From positions 2,170,001 to 2,234,000 of the forward strand of contig NZ_JACHMU010000001.1 in the NCBI RefSeq assembly GCF_014205075.1: DNA of 64,000 nt. The letters run 5' to 3'. This document shows, in pieces, positions 8,784 through 17,789 of this stretch. This DNA is from Microbacterium ginsengiterrae (GTDB lineage Bacteria > Actinomycetota > Actinomycetes > Actinomycetales > Microbacteriaceae). The stretch's first letter is position 1. Every line of letters begins with the position of its first letter. Below the pieces are notes generated by a model, which did no database searches, was not told the origin of the DNA, and saw nothing but the letters and a program-made list of their open reading frames with translations. The translations under genes were made by a program, and so were the position numbers.

Positions 8784-9101
8784 ATGATGGTGTTCTTCGG
8801 AACGGTGTTCTCCGGGACCGAGACCCCGATCCCCACGCCTTCGATGACCGTCGATCCGAATTCCGTGACCCCCGGGCCCGCGGGGTTCGCGGTGATCGTG
8901 ATCGTCGTCCTCGCGGTCGCCTTGCTCATCTGGGACATGAATCGCCGCGTCCGTCGCGTGCGCTACCGCTCAGAGGTGCGCGAGGAGCTGGATGCCGAGC
9001 AGGCCGCGTCGCGCGACGCGGCGGGCCCTGCCACCGATGCGCCCGAACGGGCGACGGATGCACCCGCGGCCTCCGAGGACGACACCCGCCCACCCGCCTG
9101 A
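8784..9101 (+). CDS. small single-pass membrane protein, hypothetical
   Basis: The 105-residue protein is not recognised. It has a short Thr/Pro-rich extracytoplasmic N-terminus, one strong membrane helix (about residues 33-52, GFAVIVIVVLAVALLIW), an Arg-rich stretch just after it, and an acidic, Ala/Asp/Thr-rich cytoplasmic tail. Charge distribution predicts the tail inside. Its start has a second ATG one codon later; a GAGAGG site lies upstream. Its 3' end is 7 nt from the luxS stop, convergent. Confidence 0.6.
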   Translation: MMVFFGTVFSGTETPIPTPSMTVDPNSVTPGPAGFAVIVIVVLAVALLIWDMNRRVRRVRYRSEVREELDAEQAASRDAAGPATDAPERATDAPAASEDDTRPPA

Positions 9102-9108
9102 CGGCGCG

Positions 9109-9582
9109 TCAGACCCCGACGCGCTCGAACGGGTCGAGGCTGATGCCCTGCTCGAGGATGCGCGCCGACCACTCGCGAGCGCTGTGCAGGCTGTGGTCGC
9201 GGTAATTGCCGCAGCTCACAGCGTCGACGGCCGGCACCTGCTCCCAGGTGATCTCCTCTGCGATCGCGGACAGGCTCGACCGGACGGCCGCGACGATGTC
9301 CGCGACGGCCGGCTCGCCCCACGTGATCAGGTGGAAGCCCGTCCGGCAGCCGAACGGGGAGATGTCGATGATGCCGTCCATCCGATCCCGCATGAGGCTG
9401 GCCAGCAGATGCTCGATGGTGTGCAGACCCGCCGTGGGGATCTCGCCCTCATTGGGCTGCACGAAGCGCACGTCGAAGTTCGAGATGGCATCGCCCTTGG
9501 GGCCGTGGTCGACGCCGATCAGGCGGACGTACGGTGCGCGGACGGCGGTGTGGTCGAGCGTGAAGCTCTCGACGTCGGCCAT
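9109..9582 (-). CDS. luxS: S-ribosylhomocysteine lyase LuxS
   Basis: This 157-residue enzyme splits S-ribosylhomocysteine into homocysteine and the AI-2 precursor DPD, within the activated methyl cycle. The metal ligands are visible: H54 and H58 in HTIEH, and C124 in SCGNY. The catalytic C79 sits in FGCRTG. The ATG at 9582 has an AAGGAG ribosome site. It is followed on its 5' side by trhA on the same strand with a 20-nt gap, so it is probably co-transcribed with it. Confidence 0.95.
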   Translation of the reverse strand: MADVESFTLDHTAVRAPYVRLIGVDHGPKGDAISNFDVRFVQPNEGEIPTAGLHTIEHLLASLMRDRMDGIIDISPFGCRTGFHLITWGEPAVADIVAAVRSSLSAIAEEITWEQVPAVDAVSCGNYRDHSLHSAREWSARILEQGISLDPFERVGV

Positions 9583-9602
9583 GGTGGTTTCTCCTTGTCT
9601 TC

Positions 9603-10340
9603 TCACGCGCCCGGAAGGCCGAGCGAGGGAGAGTGGGGGGCGAGGGAGATGAGCAGGCACGCGGTCCAGTGGCACAGGAAGGCCAGGACCGTGCAGAGAT
9701 GGAAGATCTCGTGGAACCCGAAATGTCCCGGCCACGGGTTCGGCTTCTTCATCGCGTAGACGACGGCACCGACCGTGTACAGCAGGCCACCCACGCACAC
9801 GAGGATCATCATCGCGAAGTTGGCCTTCGCGAGATCGACCATGTACATCACGGCCGTCCAGCCGAGCACGAGGTACAGCGCGACGTACAGCCAGCGCGGA
9901 GCGCCGATCCAGAACACGCGGAACAGGATGCCGAGCACGGTGCCGCCCCAGACGAGGGAGAGCAGCAGGACGCCCTTCTCGGGGACCAGGGCGTTCACGG
10001 CGATCGGAGTGTAGGTCCCGGCGATCAGCAACAGGATGTTCGCGTGGTCGATGCGCTTGAGGATCAGCTTCGTCCTGGGTTTCCAGTCGATGCGGTGGTA
10101 CAGCGCGGAGTTTCCGAACAGCAGCAGGGAGCTGGCCATGAACACCGCGGCGGCCCATTTCGCCGGCGCACCGTCTGCGAGCACGATGAGCACGATTCCT
10201 GCCACGATCGCGACGGGGAAGGTCGCCGCGTGCAGCCATCCGCGCCAGGTCGGTTTGATCTCGGCCTGAGCGTCGTCCTTCGCGGCCTTCAGCAGCGGAA
10301 GTTCGGGGACGGGGACCGCGTCGGTCTCGGGAGAGCTCAC
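9603..10340 (-). CDS. trhA: TrhA/hemolysin III family membrane protein
   Basis: The 245-residue PAQR-superfamily protein has about seven membrane helices and conserved family polar positions: LYHRIDW, RIDHANI and the C-terminal H-x3-H (FHEIFHL). TrhA is linked to membrane energetics and fluidity; the hemolysin label is historical. GTG at 10340 is 6 nt after a TAGAGT -10 box on the minus strand, a leaderless start. It is divergent from uppS with about 100 bp between the starts. This pairing also occurs in mycobacteria (Rv1085c/Rv1086). Confidence 0.88.
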   Translation of the reverse strand: MSSPETDAVPVPELPLLKAAKDDAQAEIKPTWRGWLHAATFPVAIVAGIVLIVLADGAPAKWAAAVFMASSLLLFGNSALYHRIDWKPRTKLILKRIDHANILLLIAGTYTPIAVNALVPEKGVLLLSLVWGGTVLGILFRVFWIGAPRWLYVALYLVLGWTAVMYMVDLAKANFAMMILVCVGGLLYTVGAVVYAMKKPNPWPGHFGFHEIFHLCTVLAFLCHWTACLLISLAPHSPSLGLPGA

Positions 10341-10346
10341 ACGCTC

Positions 10347-10352
10347 ACTCTA
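10347..10352 (-). promoter_or_regulatory. -10 box of a leaderless promoter (trhA)
   Basis: On the minus strand TAGAGT precedes the GTG at 10340 by exactly 6 nt. Confidence 0.6.
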
Positions 10353-10428
10353 AAACGTGCCGCATGCCCGCACCTGCACATATCCGCAATCCACAGTCCG
10401 CTCGCACGGTGAGGCGCCGATCCCGCGA

Positions 10429-10434
10429 TAACGT
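10429..10434 (+). promoter_or_regulatory. -10 box of a leaderless promoter (uppS)
   Basis: TAACGT precedes the GTG at 10441 by exactly 6 nt. Confidence 0.6.
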
Positions 10435-10440
10435 TGGCAC

Positions 10441-11223
10441 GTGAACGCACGGACGAGTGAGGGCAGAGGTCCGCTGTACCGCCTGTACAGCAACCGCCTT
10501 CGGCGACAGCTCGAGTCGGCATCCGTTCCCCACCACGTCGCCATGATGATCGACGGGAATCGGCGATGGGCGAGGCAGCTGGGCTTCAACTCCGCCGCCG
10601 ACGGCCATCGTGCGGGCGCGGCGAAGATGCGCGAGTTCCTCGGATGGTGCGACGAGATCGGCGTCCGGGTGGTGTCGCTCTACCTGCTCTCGAGCGACAA
10701 CCTCCGAAAGCGCGATTCGAAGGAGATCGACGATCTCATCGAGATCATCGCCGAGCTCGCCGAATCGCTGTCGCAGCAGGCGGGCTGGCGGGTCAAGCAC
10801 GTCGGCCGTTCCGACATCCTCCCCGACGAGCTCGCACGCGTCCTGCATGACGCGGAGGAGCGCACGCGACACAACACCGGGCTGCACGTGAACCTCGCCG
10901 TCGGTTACGGCGGGCGCAACGAGATCGTGGATGCCGTGCGCTCCATCATCTCCGAGCACAACGCCTCCGGTGGGACCCTCGAGGATCTCGCCGAGCACCT
11001 CACGCCGGAGATGATCGGCGAGCACCTGTACACCGGCGGGCAGCCCGATCCCGACCTCGTGATCCGAACGAGCGGAGAGCAGCGGCTCAGTGACTTCCTG
11101 CTCTGGCAGAGCGCGCACAGCGAGTTCTACTTCGTGGAGGCGCTCGGACCCGATCTCCGGCAGGTGGACTTCCTCCGGGCGATCCGTGATTTCGCCGACC
11201 GGGATCGACGCTTCGGTCGCTGA
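10441..11223 (+). CDS. uppS: isoprenyl transferase (Z-polyprenyl diphosphate synthase)
   Basis: The 260-residue cis-prenyltransferase condenses isopentenyl diphosphate onto an allylic primer for polyprenyl carrier lipids. The catalytic aspartate is D38 in MMIDGNRRWAR. Other family blocks present are GHRAG, LYLLSSDN and IRTSGEQRLSDFLLWQ. Its position divergent from trhA matches Rv1086, the short-chain Z-farnesyl diphosphate synthase, so a short or medium product is possible. The start is fixed by a -10 box 6 nt upstream. Confidence 0.9.
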   Translation: MNARTSEGRGPLYRLYSNRLRRQLESASVPHHVAMMIDGNRRWARQLGFNSAADGHRAGAAKMREFLGWCDEIGVRVVSLYLLSSDNLRKRDSKEIDDLIEIIAELAESLSQQAGWRVKHVGRSDILPDELARVLHDAEERTRHNTGLHVNLAVGYGGRNEIVDAVRSIISEHNASGGTLEDLAEHLTPEMIGEHLYTGGQPDPDLVIRTSGEQRLSDFLLWQSAHSEFYFVEALGPDLRQVDFLRAIRDFADRDRRFGR

Positions 11224-11277
11224 CGCATCCGGTTCATGGGGTGCCTGTGAGCTGCGGGCGCATGGGAGACTCATAGG

Positions 11278-12396
11278 GTGAGTTCTTTCGATGACTACCT
11301 CGCCACGTTCGGCGAGGACCCCGGCTATCTCGATTGGGCGGCCTTCGGACCGATCTCGCCCACCGTCCGCGCGGAGGTGTTCGCCGATGCCGATCTGCTC
11401 GGCAGCGGTCGTCCGTCGTCACGGGCGCTCGTCGCCGAGCGATTCGACGAGGCCAGGGAATCGGCCGCAGACCTGCTCGGCGTGCGCAGCGACACCGTCA
11501 CCCTGCAGCCGTCGGCGTCGCACGGACTCCTGCACACGATGTTCGGGCTGTCGGGCACCGTGCTCGCCTCGACGGCGGAGTTCCCGAGCATCACGATGCC
11601 GCTGGAGCGCGCTGCGCACTTCTCCGACGGGGGCCTCACGGCGCGCTGGATCACCCCCGAGCACACCTTCGTGACGCCGGAAGCCGTCGCCGAGGCTCTG
11701 GACGATGAGGTGACCGCGCTCGCGGTCAGCCACGTCGACTTCCGCACCGGTTACTGCACCGACATCGCGGCGCTGCGAGAGATCCTCGGTCCCGACCGCC
11801 TGCTCATCGTGGACGCCGTGCAGTCGTTCGGCATCGTCGAAGACGACTTCGCCGCGGCGGACGTCGTGGTCGGACACGGCTACAAGTGGCTGCGCGCGGC
11901 GAGGGGGACCGGTTTCGCGGCGTTCTCGGACCGTGCGCGGGAGCGGATCACCCCTGTGCTCTCCGGGCCCGCGGGCGTCGAGCACGGGCTGCCTCTTGAT
12001 GAGCGTCCCGCCCCGGCCCCATCGGCGCGTGCCTACGGCATCTCCGGTCCCGATCAGCTGGCGGTCGCCCGGCTCGCCGCCGGCCTGCGCGATGTCAGCG
12101 AGGCCGGTGTCGGTGCGATCGAACAGGCCGTCAGCGAGCGCACAGCGGCGATCATCGAGATCGCCGACCGCCACGGCATCCCCGTCGTCACACCGCGCGA
12201 GCGCGCACATCGCGCCGGAATCGTCGCGCTGGCTCCCGAGGTTCCCGCAGCGGTCTCGGCCGCGTTGAGCAACGCCGGTGTCGCTGCGACCACGCGCGGC
12301 GCGACCATCCGACTCGCCGCGCACGCCGGCACGAGCGACGAGACACTGCGCCTCCTGGACGACGCGCTGGGCACCGTCATCCTGCCCGGAGTCTGA
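11278..12396 (+). CDS. class V aminotransferase-fold PLP-dependent enzyme
   Basis: This 372-residue fold-type I PLP enzyme has the PLP-pairing aspartate D179 (IVDAVQSFG) and the Schiff-base lysine K203 (GHGYKWL). It resembles the class V aminotransferases, desulfurases and kynureninase-like proteins, but no desulfurase cysteine loop is present, so it is probably an aminotransferase or lyase of unknown substrate. It starts with GTG, and no strong Shine-Dalgarno is seen. It stands alone between uppS and phoH. Confidence 0.75.
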   Translation: MSSFDDYLATFGEDPGYLDWAAFGPISPTVRAEVFADADLLGSGRPSSRALVAERFDEARESAADLLGVRSDTVTLQPSASHGLLHTMFGLSGTVLASTAEFPSITMPLERAAHFSDGGLTARWITPEHTFVTPEAVAEALDDEVTALAVSHVDFRTGYCTDIAALREILGPDRLLIVDAVQSFGIVEDDFAAADVVVGHGYKWLRAARGTGFAAFSDRARERITPVLSGPAGVEHGLPLDERPAPAPSARAYGISGPDQLAVARLAAGLRDVSEAGVGAIEQAVSERTAAIIEIADRHGIPVVTPRERAHRAGIVALAPEVPAAVSAALSNAGVAATTRGATIRLAAHAGTSDETLRLLDDALGTVILPGV

Positions 12397-12585
12397 ACTG
12401 GCTTCCGAGAGTTCACACCGGGTTAACATTCGCCGCCAGCGTGTCGGCGGCCCTCGGCGTCCCCTCGGTCGTACCTTCAAGGCATCGGACACGGTGTCCG
12501 ATCGGGTCGGCCGACAGGAACGCGACTCGTGGCCCCAAGGTCGACTCGTGGCATAGCCGGGAAGCACCCGGGTCGGGAGTGGGTC

Positions 12586-13947
12586 GTGACCACACGTACA
12601 GCACAGCAGTCCACCCGTCAGATCACGCGTCGGTCCGCACCGGACGCGCACGATCACACCCTCCGCACGTACGTACTCGACACGTCGGTGCTGCTGTCGG
12701 ATCCACGAGCGCTGTTCCGCTTCGCCGAGCACTCGATCGTCCTGCCCGTCGTCGTCGTCACGGAGTTGGAGGCGAAGCGCAACGACCCGGAGATCGGCTA
12801 CTTCGCGCGGCAGGCGCTCCGTCATCTCGACGAGCTCCGCGTCGAACACGGCCGACTCGACTTCCCCGTACCCATCGGAGAGGGCGGCACGCTGCGGGTG
12901 GAGCTGAACAACACCGACGCGACCGTCCTCCCCACCGGCATCCGCCTGGGGGACAACGACAGCCGCATCCTCGCGATCGCGATGCACCTGTCGCAGGACG
13001 GCCAGGACGTCACGATCGTCTCCAAGGATCTGCCGATGCGGGTCAAGGCGGCATCGCTCGGCCTCGCGGCAGAGGAGTACCTCGCCGAGCAGGCCGTCGA
13101 CTCCGGCTGGACGGGCATCGCGACCCTCGACATGTCGGGCGACGAGATCAGCGACCTCTACGAGAGCGAGGTCGGTATCAGCGAGGACGCGCGGGGGCTT
13201 CCGGTGAACACCGGGCTCATCATCCACTCCGAGCGCGGCTCTGCCCTCGGACGGGTGACAGGAGACGGCGAGTACCGGCTGGTCCGCGGCGACCGCGAGG
13301 TGTTCGGCATGCACGGCCGCTCCGCGGAGCAGCGCATCGCGATCGACCTGCTCACCGACCCCGATGTGGGGATCGTCTCGCTCGGCGGGCGCGCGGGCAC
13401 CGGCAAGTCCGCACTGGCGCTGTGCGCGGGACTCGAGGCCGTCCTGGAGCGTCAGCAGCAGCGAAAGATCATCGTCTTCCGGCCGCTCTTCGCCGTCGGT
13501 GGGCAGGAGCTCGGGTACCTGCCCGGCGACCAGGGGGAGAAGATGGGGCCGTGGGGCCAGGCGGTCTTCGACACCCTGGGGTCGGTGGTCTCGGGCAACG
13601 TGATGGACGAGGTCGTCGAGCGCGGCATCCTCGAAGTGCTCCCGCTGACCCACATCCGCGGCCGGTCACTCCACGACGCCTTCGTGATCGTCGACGAAGC
13701 ACAGTCTCTGGAGCGGAACGTGCTGCTGACCGTGCTGAGCCGGATGGGGCAGAACTCCCGCGTCGTGCTCACCCATGACGTCGGTCAGCGCGATAACCTG
13801 CGCGTCGGGCGTCATGACGGCGTCGCCAGCGTGATCGAGACGCTCAAGGGCCACGATCTGTTCGGGCACGTGACGCTGATGCGCTCGGAGCGCTCGGCGA
13901 TCGCCGCCCTCGTCACGGAGCTGCTGGAGGGCGGCGAGCTCAGCTGA
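12586..13947 (+). CDS. PhoH family protein with N-terminal PIN domain
   Basis: The 453-residue PhoH2-type protein has an N-terminal PIN ribonuclease domain (YVLDTSVLL with D32, and LGDNDSRI) and a C-terminal PhoH ATPase with Walker A GRAGTGKS (267-274) and Walker [12 protein letters not shown]-PhoH proteins couple RNA cleavage to helicase activity. GTG at 12586 is preferred because GGGAG lies 6 nt upstream and residue 2 onward resembles family N-termini; an in-frame GTG at 12529 is an alternative. The 190-bp region upstream holds no other gene. Confidence 0.85.
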   Translation: MTTRTAQQSTRQITRRSAPDAHDHTLRTYVLDTSVLLSDPRALFRFAEHSIVLPVVVVTELEAKRNDPEIGYFARQALRHLDELRVEHGRLDFPVPIGEGGTLRVELNNTDATVLPTGIRLGDNDSRILAIAMHLSQDGQDVTIVSKDLPMRVKAASLGLAAEEYLAEQAVDSGWTGIATLDMSGDEISDLYESEVGISEDARGLPVNTGLIIHSERGSALGRVTGDGEYRLVRGDREVFGMHGRSAEQRIAIDLLTDPDVGIVSLGGRAGTGKSALALCAGLEAVLERQQQRKIIVFRPLFAVGGQELGYLPGDQGEKMGPWGQAVFDTLGSVVSGNVMDEVVERGILEVLPLTHIRGRSLHDAFVIVDEAQSLERNVLLTVLSRMGQNSRVVLTHDVGQRDNLRVGRHDGVASVIETLKGHDLFGHVTLMRSERSAIAALVTELLEGGELS

Positions 13948-13973
13948 GGCCCCGTGCGGCCGCGGCCGCGTGC

Positions 13974-14054
13974 GACACCTGCACGAGTTCGTGACAGATG
14001 CACGGCGCAGGTATGGTCTCGCCCGTGCAGGTGTCCGCGGCTCGTGCAGGTGTC
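13974..14054. repeat. 81-bp four-box palindromic repeat, copy A
   Basis: The element has four 12-bp boxes: GACACCTGCACG at 13974 and a variant at 13993, then the reverse complement at 14024 and 14043. Boxes within each pair start 19 nt apart and the central gap is 19 nt. The outer arms extend to a perfect 16-bp inverted repeat (13972-13987 with 14041-14056). It begins 27 nt after the phoH stop and ends 19 nt before the ASCH gene. Copies B and C have the same length and spacing. Confidence 0.9.
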
Positions 14055-14061
14055 GCGGGGA

Positions 14062-14067
14062 TATCCT
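14062..14067 (+). promoter_or_regulatory. -10 box of a leaderless promoter (ASCH gene)
   Basis: TATCCT precedes the ATG at 14074 by exactly 6 nt. Repeat copy A ends 7 nt upstream of it, so the repeat overlaps the expected -35 region. Confidence 0.55.
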
Positions 14068-14073
14068 GGCGGC

Positions 14074-14493
14074 ATGTCCGATGCCGACCTGCCCATCTCC
14101 GAGTACGCCTTCCCCGGTCCGCTGCGCGATCAGCTCGTCGCCGCCATCATCGCCGGTGAGAAGACCGCGACGACCTCCCTCGTGGTGGAGTACGAGCTTG
14201 CCGGTGAGGCGTTGCCGGCGGTGGGGGATCGCGCCGTCGTCGTGGATTCGGCCGGTGAACCGGTCGGCATCGAGGAGATCGTCGCGGTCGATGTCCGTCC
14301 TCTCGCCGAGGTCGACCTGGCGCACGCCATCGATGAGGGCGAGGGTTTCACGACGGTCGCGCAGTGGCGCGAGGCCCATGAGCAGTACTGGCAGGGCCCG
14401 GAGTTCCGGGCGTACATGGAGGACCCCGGGTTGCGGGTGGACGACAACACGCAGGCCGTCCTCGTGCGATTCCGCTTCACGCCACGAGGCTGA
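14074..14493 (+). CDS. ASCH domain-containing protein
   Basis: The 139-residue protein resembles stand-alone ASCH-domain proteins. It has the GEKTATTSL segment of the predicted ligand-binding cleft and aromatic C-terminal blocks (YWQGPEF). ASCH domains are RNA- or nucleotide-binding folds; some small members are amidohydrolases or ribonucleases. The ATG is fixed by the leaderless -10 box; the frame continues upstream through repeat copy A, which argues against a longer start. It lies between copies A and B of the 81-bp repeat. Confidence 0.78.
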   Translation: MSDADLPISEYAFPGPLRDQLVAAIIAGEKTATTSLVVEYELAGEALPAVGDRAVVVDSAGEPVGIEEIVAVDVRPLAEVDLAHAIDEGEGFTTVAQWREAHEQYWQGPEFRAYMEDPGLRVDDNTQAVLVRFRFTPRG

Positions 14494-14508
14494 GCGGCGA
14501 CGTCCCAC

Positions 14509-14589
14509 GACACCTGCACGAGGCAACGACAGCTGCACGGCCCGGTGACGGTTTCCGCCGTGCGGGCGTCCGATCGTCGTTCAGGTGTC
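14509..14589. repeat. 81-bp four-box palindromic repeat, copy B
   Basis: Boxes start at 14509, 14528, 14559 and 14578, with the same 19-nt spacing as copies A and C. Box 1 is identical to the consensus GACACCTGCACG, box 4 has one change, and boxes 2 and 3 have two each. It lies 15 nt after the ASCH stop and 12 nt beyond the stop of the minus-strand DUF559 gene, in the convergent gap. Confidence 0.88.
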
Positions 14590-14601
14590 CGGCGCGAGTC
14601 G

Positions 14602-15438
14602 TCAGTCGCGCACGTCGGCGCGATCGACTGCGGCGAGGATCGCCCGCTCCACGGACGGCCAGTCATGGACGACCTGGGCGTAGTCGAATCGCAGCGTCTC
14701 GTATCCGAGCAGGGATGCCGCGGCATCCCGAACGAGGTCATTGTGCCGCCGCTCCGCTGACGCGTGGTTGAGCCGACCGTCCACCTCGATGATGAGTCGG
14801 TCGCCGACGAGAAAATCCACGCGCCCCACGCCCTGAATGGTCACCTGACAGGCGAGGCGGATGCCGATCAGGTGCAAGCGCAGCCGGACCAGCGACTCGA
14901 GGCCGCTGTCCGAGTCGGCTCGGGCGAAGTCCACGAGCCAGCGAGCGGATCTCGGGAGGGCCGCGCGCACGCGATCCCGGGCGGCCCGCGTGAGCAGGCG
15001 CAGGCGCCACGCGGACTCGAAGGAGGCGAAGAACGCCTCGTGCCCCGCGCACCGGAACAGATGCGCGAGCGCATCCTCGACGGAAGCGACGCCGAGCGTG
15101 GTCGTCCCGGCGAAGAAGTGGGAGACACAGGCACACCTCTCGTGTGGATGCCGGCGGCCATCGGCGCCCATCCACACGTGTACTCGCGGGTGCTCGATGA
15201 GAGTCCACACGCCGTGGTGGGTGAGGGCGGCCTCGCACGTGAGCGCCCCGCCGTGCTCGGCGGCAGAGATGACGGCATCCGGCGTCGAGGGCGACGCGAA
15301 CACGCCGGGGCGGAGGCGCCGGATCTCGTCGGCGTCGACCTGCGCTGCGAGCTGCTGACGTGTGAGTCCGAACGCCTGCAGCTCGCGGCCACGGGCGACT
15401 CCGCCGAGGCGCATCAACAGGTGGGAGGCATCCAGCAT
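14602..15438 (-). CDS. DUF559-type (Vsr-like/PD-(D/E)XK) endonuclease-domain protein
   Basis: The 278-residue protein has an N-terminal winged-helix-like region resembling the AbiEi antitoxin N-domain (about residues 1-60: LMRLGGVARGRELQAFG) and a C-terminal nuclease-like domain. In the latter, VDFLV (D about 206) and IIEVDG (E and D about 216-219) match a PD-(D/E)XK or Vsr-type active site. Such genes are common in Microbacteriaceae and their role is unknown. The ATG at 15438 follows the family; the frame is open further upstream. It is bracketed by repeat copies B and C. No AbiEii toxin gene is adjacent. Confidence 0.72.
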   Translation of the reverse strand: MLDASHLLMRLGGVARGRELQAFGLTRQQLAAQVDADEIRRLRPGVFASPSTPDAVISAAEHGGALTCEAALTHHGVWTLIEHPRVHVWMGADGRRHPHERCACVSHFFAGTTTLGVASVEDALAHLFRCAGHEAFFASFESAWRLRLLTRAARDRVRAALPRSARWLVDFARADSDSGLESLVRLRLHLIGIRLACQVTIQGVGRVDFLVGDRLIIEVDGRLNHASAERRHNDLVRDAAASLLGYETLRFDYAQVVHDWPSVERAILAAVDRADVRD

Positions 15439-15528
15439 CCTGCAATCCTGGCGCGCAGGCCGTCCGGCGCGACCGGCTGTGCACGGCGGCAGGGAGGCGC
15501 GCCGGCTGTGTAGAACGAGTGGGCTGCC

Positions 15529-15609
15529 GACACCTGCACGACTTCCCGCCACCTGCACGCCCGCATTGCCGGATTCGTCGTGCAGACGTCATCGACCCGT
15601 GCAGGTGTC
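15529..15609. repeat. 81-bp four-box palindromic repeat, copy C
   Basis: Boxes start at 15529, 15548, 15579 and 15598. Boxes 1 and 4 are perfect copies of GACACCTGCACG and its complement; boxes 2 and 3 each differ at one or two positions. It lies 90 nt upstream of the DUF559 start, in the gap of about 280 bp before the fumC 3' end. The only other structure I see in that gap is the fumC terminator. Confidence 0.88.
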
Positions 15610-15669
15610 ACCCGCGCGCAGCGGCGAGGTCGGCGGAGGCGGGGACGCGTCCGTGCGCCGGTACGAGAA

Positions 15670-15708
15670 GACGGATGCCGCGAAGCACTGGGCTCCGCGG
15701 CATCCGTC
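15670..15708 (-). terminator. terminator of the xseA-fumC operon
   Basis: A perfect 13-bp inverted repeat (15670-15682 with 15696-15708) encloses a 13-nt loop. It begins 9 nt after the fumC stop on the minus strand. Confidence 0.8.
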
Positions 15709-15717
15709 GTGTCGGGC

Positions 15718-17112
15718 TCAGCCCGGGTGGGTCATCGAGAGCAGATCGAGCTTCTCGTCCAGCTGCTCCAGGGTCAGCTCGCCGCGCTCGACGTAGCCGA
15801 GGTCGATCACGGCGTCGCGCACCGTGATGCCCTGGGCGACCGAGTGCTTGGCGATCTTCGCCGCGGCCTCGTAGCCGATGAGCTTGTTCAGCGGCGTCAC
15901 GATCGAGGGGCTCATGCCCGCGAAGGCGGCAGCGCGCTCGGTGTTCGCCTGCAGGCCGTCGATCGTCTTGTCGGCGAGCACCCGGGAGGCGTTCGAGATC
16001 AGGCGGATCGACTCGAGCAGCGCGGTGCCCATGACGGGGATGGCGACGTTGAGCTCGAACGCACCGGATGCACCGGCCCATGCGACGGTCGCATCGTTGC
16101 CGATGACGCGCGCGCACACCATGAGCACGGCCTCGGGCACGACGGGGTTGACCTTGCCGGGCATGATCGACGAACCGGGCTGCAGGTCGGGGATGTGCAG
16201 TTCCCCGAGGCCCGTGTTGGGGCCGGACCCCATCCAGCGGAGGTCGTTGTTGATCTTCGTCATGGACACGGCGATGGTGCGCAGGGCGCCGGAGGCCTCG
16301 ACGAGACCGTCGCGGTTCGCCTGCGCCTCGAAGTGGTCCTTGGCCTCGGTGATGGGCAGCTCGGTCTCGGCCGCGAGCAGCTCGATGACCTTCTGCGGGA
16401 AGCCGAGGGGAGTGTTGATGCCGGTGCCGACGGCCGTGCCGCCCAGCGGCACCTCTGCGACGCGGGGAAGCGCCGACTGCACGCGCTCGATGCCGAGGCG
16501 GATCTGGCGCGCGTAGCCGCCGAACTCCTGGCCGAGGGTGACGGGCGTCGCATCCATCAGGTGGGTGCGGCCGGACTTGACGGCCTCCTTCCACAGCTCG
16601 GCCTTGGCCTCGAGTGCCACGGCGAGGTGGTCGAGCGCGGGGATGAGCGTGTCGATGAGCGCCTGGGTGACGGCGATGTGCACCGAGGTCGGGAAGACGT
16701 CGTTGGACGACTGCGACGCGTTCACGTGGTCGTTGGGGTGCACGTTCGCGCCGAGGATGCGCGTGGCGAGCGTCGCGAGCACCTCGTTCATGTTCATGTT
16801 CGACGAGGTGCCGGAACCGGTCTGGTAGGTGTCGACCGGGAACTCGCCGTCGTGCACGCCGGAGGCCACCTCATCGGCGGCCTGCGCGATGGCGTCGGCG
16901 ATGCCGCCGTCAAGGGTGCCGAGTTCCTTGTTCGCGAGCGCGGCGGCCTTCTTGATGCGCGCGAGGGCGGCGATCTGCGTGGACTCGAGGCCCTTGCCGG
17001 AGATCGGGAAGTTCTCGACGGCCCGCTGCGTCTGCGCTCCGTAGAGCGCGTTCACGGGCACGCGGACCTCGCCCATGGTGTCGTGTTCGATGCGGTATTC
17101 CGTGTCGGTCAC
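15718..17112 (-). CDS. fumC: class II fumarate hydratase
   Basis: This 464-residue enzyme of the TCA cycle hydrates fumarate to malate. It carries the superfamily signature [11 protein letters not shown] near residue 315 and the N-terminal block [15 protein letters not shown]. Length is normal for the heat-stable class II type. GTG at 17112 overlaps the carbonic anhydrase stop by 4 nt and has AGGAGG 8 nt upstream. It is the last gene of a five-gene overlapping operon and is followed by a strong hairpin. Confidence 0.95.
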   Translation of the reverse strand: MTDTEYRIEHDTMGEVRVPVNALYGAQTQRAVENFPISGKGLESTQIAALARIKKAAALANKELGTLDGGIADAIAQAADEVASGVHDGEFPVDTYQTGSGTSSNMNMNEVLATLATRILGANVHPNDHVNASQSSNDVFPTSVHIAVTQALIDTLIPALDHLAVALEAKAELWKEAVKSGRTHLMDATPVTLGQEFGGYARQIRLGIERVQSALPRVAEVPLGGTAVGTGINTPLGFPQKVIELLAAETELPITEAKDHFEAQANRDGLVEASGALRTIAVSMTKINNDLRWMGSGPNTGLGELHIPDLQPGSSIMPGKVNPVVPEAVLMVCARVIGNDATVAWAGASGAFELNVAIPVMGTALLESIRLISNASRVLADKTIDGLQANTERAAAFAGMSPSIVTPLNKLIGYEAAAKIAKHSVAQGITVRDAVIDLGYVERGELTLEQLDEKLDLLSMTHPG

Positions 17113-17789
17113 TTCGATCCCTCCTGTGTTGTCGTGGGGACGCCTTCGTTCCCCGTCGTGTCGATCCCCACCGCGATGGCCGGGATGGCCGTTCCTTCGG
17201 CGAGTCGGTAGTTGGCGCCGACGATGCCCAGACGGCCCTCGGCGACGGCGTCGCTGATGAGTTCCGAGGACTGGAGCAGGTTGGCGACGGTGTTGCGCAG
17301 GTGCTCGCGGCCGACCTGCTCGGCGTCGATGTCGGCGGGGGAGGTTCCGCCGTTGGAGGCGAGGACCTTCCGCGCGGCCGGGATGATCGGCGCGATGAGC
17401 TTCCAGATGTGCGGGGGAAGGGGCGCGGCGTCGATCGCCGTTCCGTCGATGGCTGCGCGGACGGCACCGCACTCGTCGTGCGCGAGGACGACGATCAGGG
17501 GCACCTTCAGCACCTCGACGGCGTACTCGAGGCTGCCGACGATCGACTCGCCGATCACCTGGCCGGCGTTGCGGACGACGAACAGGTCGCCGAGACCCAG
17601 GTCGAAGATGATCTCGGCCGCGAGGCGGGAGTCCGAGCATCCGAACAGCGTCGCGACGGGGTTCTGCGCGTGCGCGAGGTCGTGGCGTCGCTCGACGTCC
17701 TGGTTGGGGTGGCGCGGCTCGCCGGCGACGAACCGGCGGTTGCCCTCGAGCATCTGGTTCCACGCAGCGGTGGGGGTGAGCGTCGTCAT
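17109..17789 (-). CDS. beta-class carbonic anhydrase
   Basis: The 226-residue enzyme interconverts CO2 and bicarbonate. The zinc ligands C51 (in CSDSR, with D53 and R55), H104 and C107 (in HDECG) are all present. It overlaps DUF4245 upstream and fumC downstream by 4 nt each, so it is translated as part of the operon. The C-terminal tail, rich in Thr and Gly, is slightly longer than the core fold requires. Confidence 0.92.
   Translation of the reverse strand: MTTLTPTAAWNQMLEGNRRFVAGEPRHPNQDVERRHDLAHAQNPVATLFGCSDSRLAAEIIFDLGLGDLFVVRNAGQVIGESIVGSLEYAVEVLKVPLIVVLAHDECGAVRAAIDGTAIDAAPLPPHIWKLIAPIIPAARKVLASNGGTSPADIDAEQVGREHLRNTVANLLQSSELISDAVAEGRLGIVGANYRLAEGTAIPAIAVGIDTTGNEGVPTTTQEGSK

Noticed and set aside
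10371..10420. CACCTGCACA near the trhA/uppS promoters as a fourth copy of the 81-bp repeat
   Set aside because: Only one box is similar, and the 19-nt-spaced second box and the reversed boxes are missing.
11278..12396. Class V PLP enzyme as a second cysteine desulfurase
   Set aside because: The PLP site is present, but no cysteine lies in a desulfurase-type active-site loop.
12397..12585. Short gene or riboswitch upstream of phoH
   Set aside because: No coding frame with a ribosome site and no recognisable conserved RNA core; only small dyads.
14602..15438. DUF559 gene as half of an AbiEi/AbiEii toxin-antitoxin pair
   Set aside because: There is no AbiEii-like nucleotidyltransferase next to it; the C-terminal part is a nuclease-like domain instead.
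13974..15609. The repeats as a CRISPR array
   Set aside because: The copies are palindromic elements 535-1020 bp apart with genes between them, not short direct repeats with uniform spacers, and no cas gene is present.
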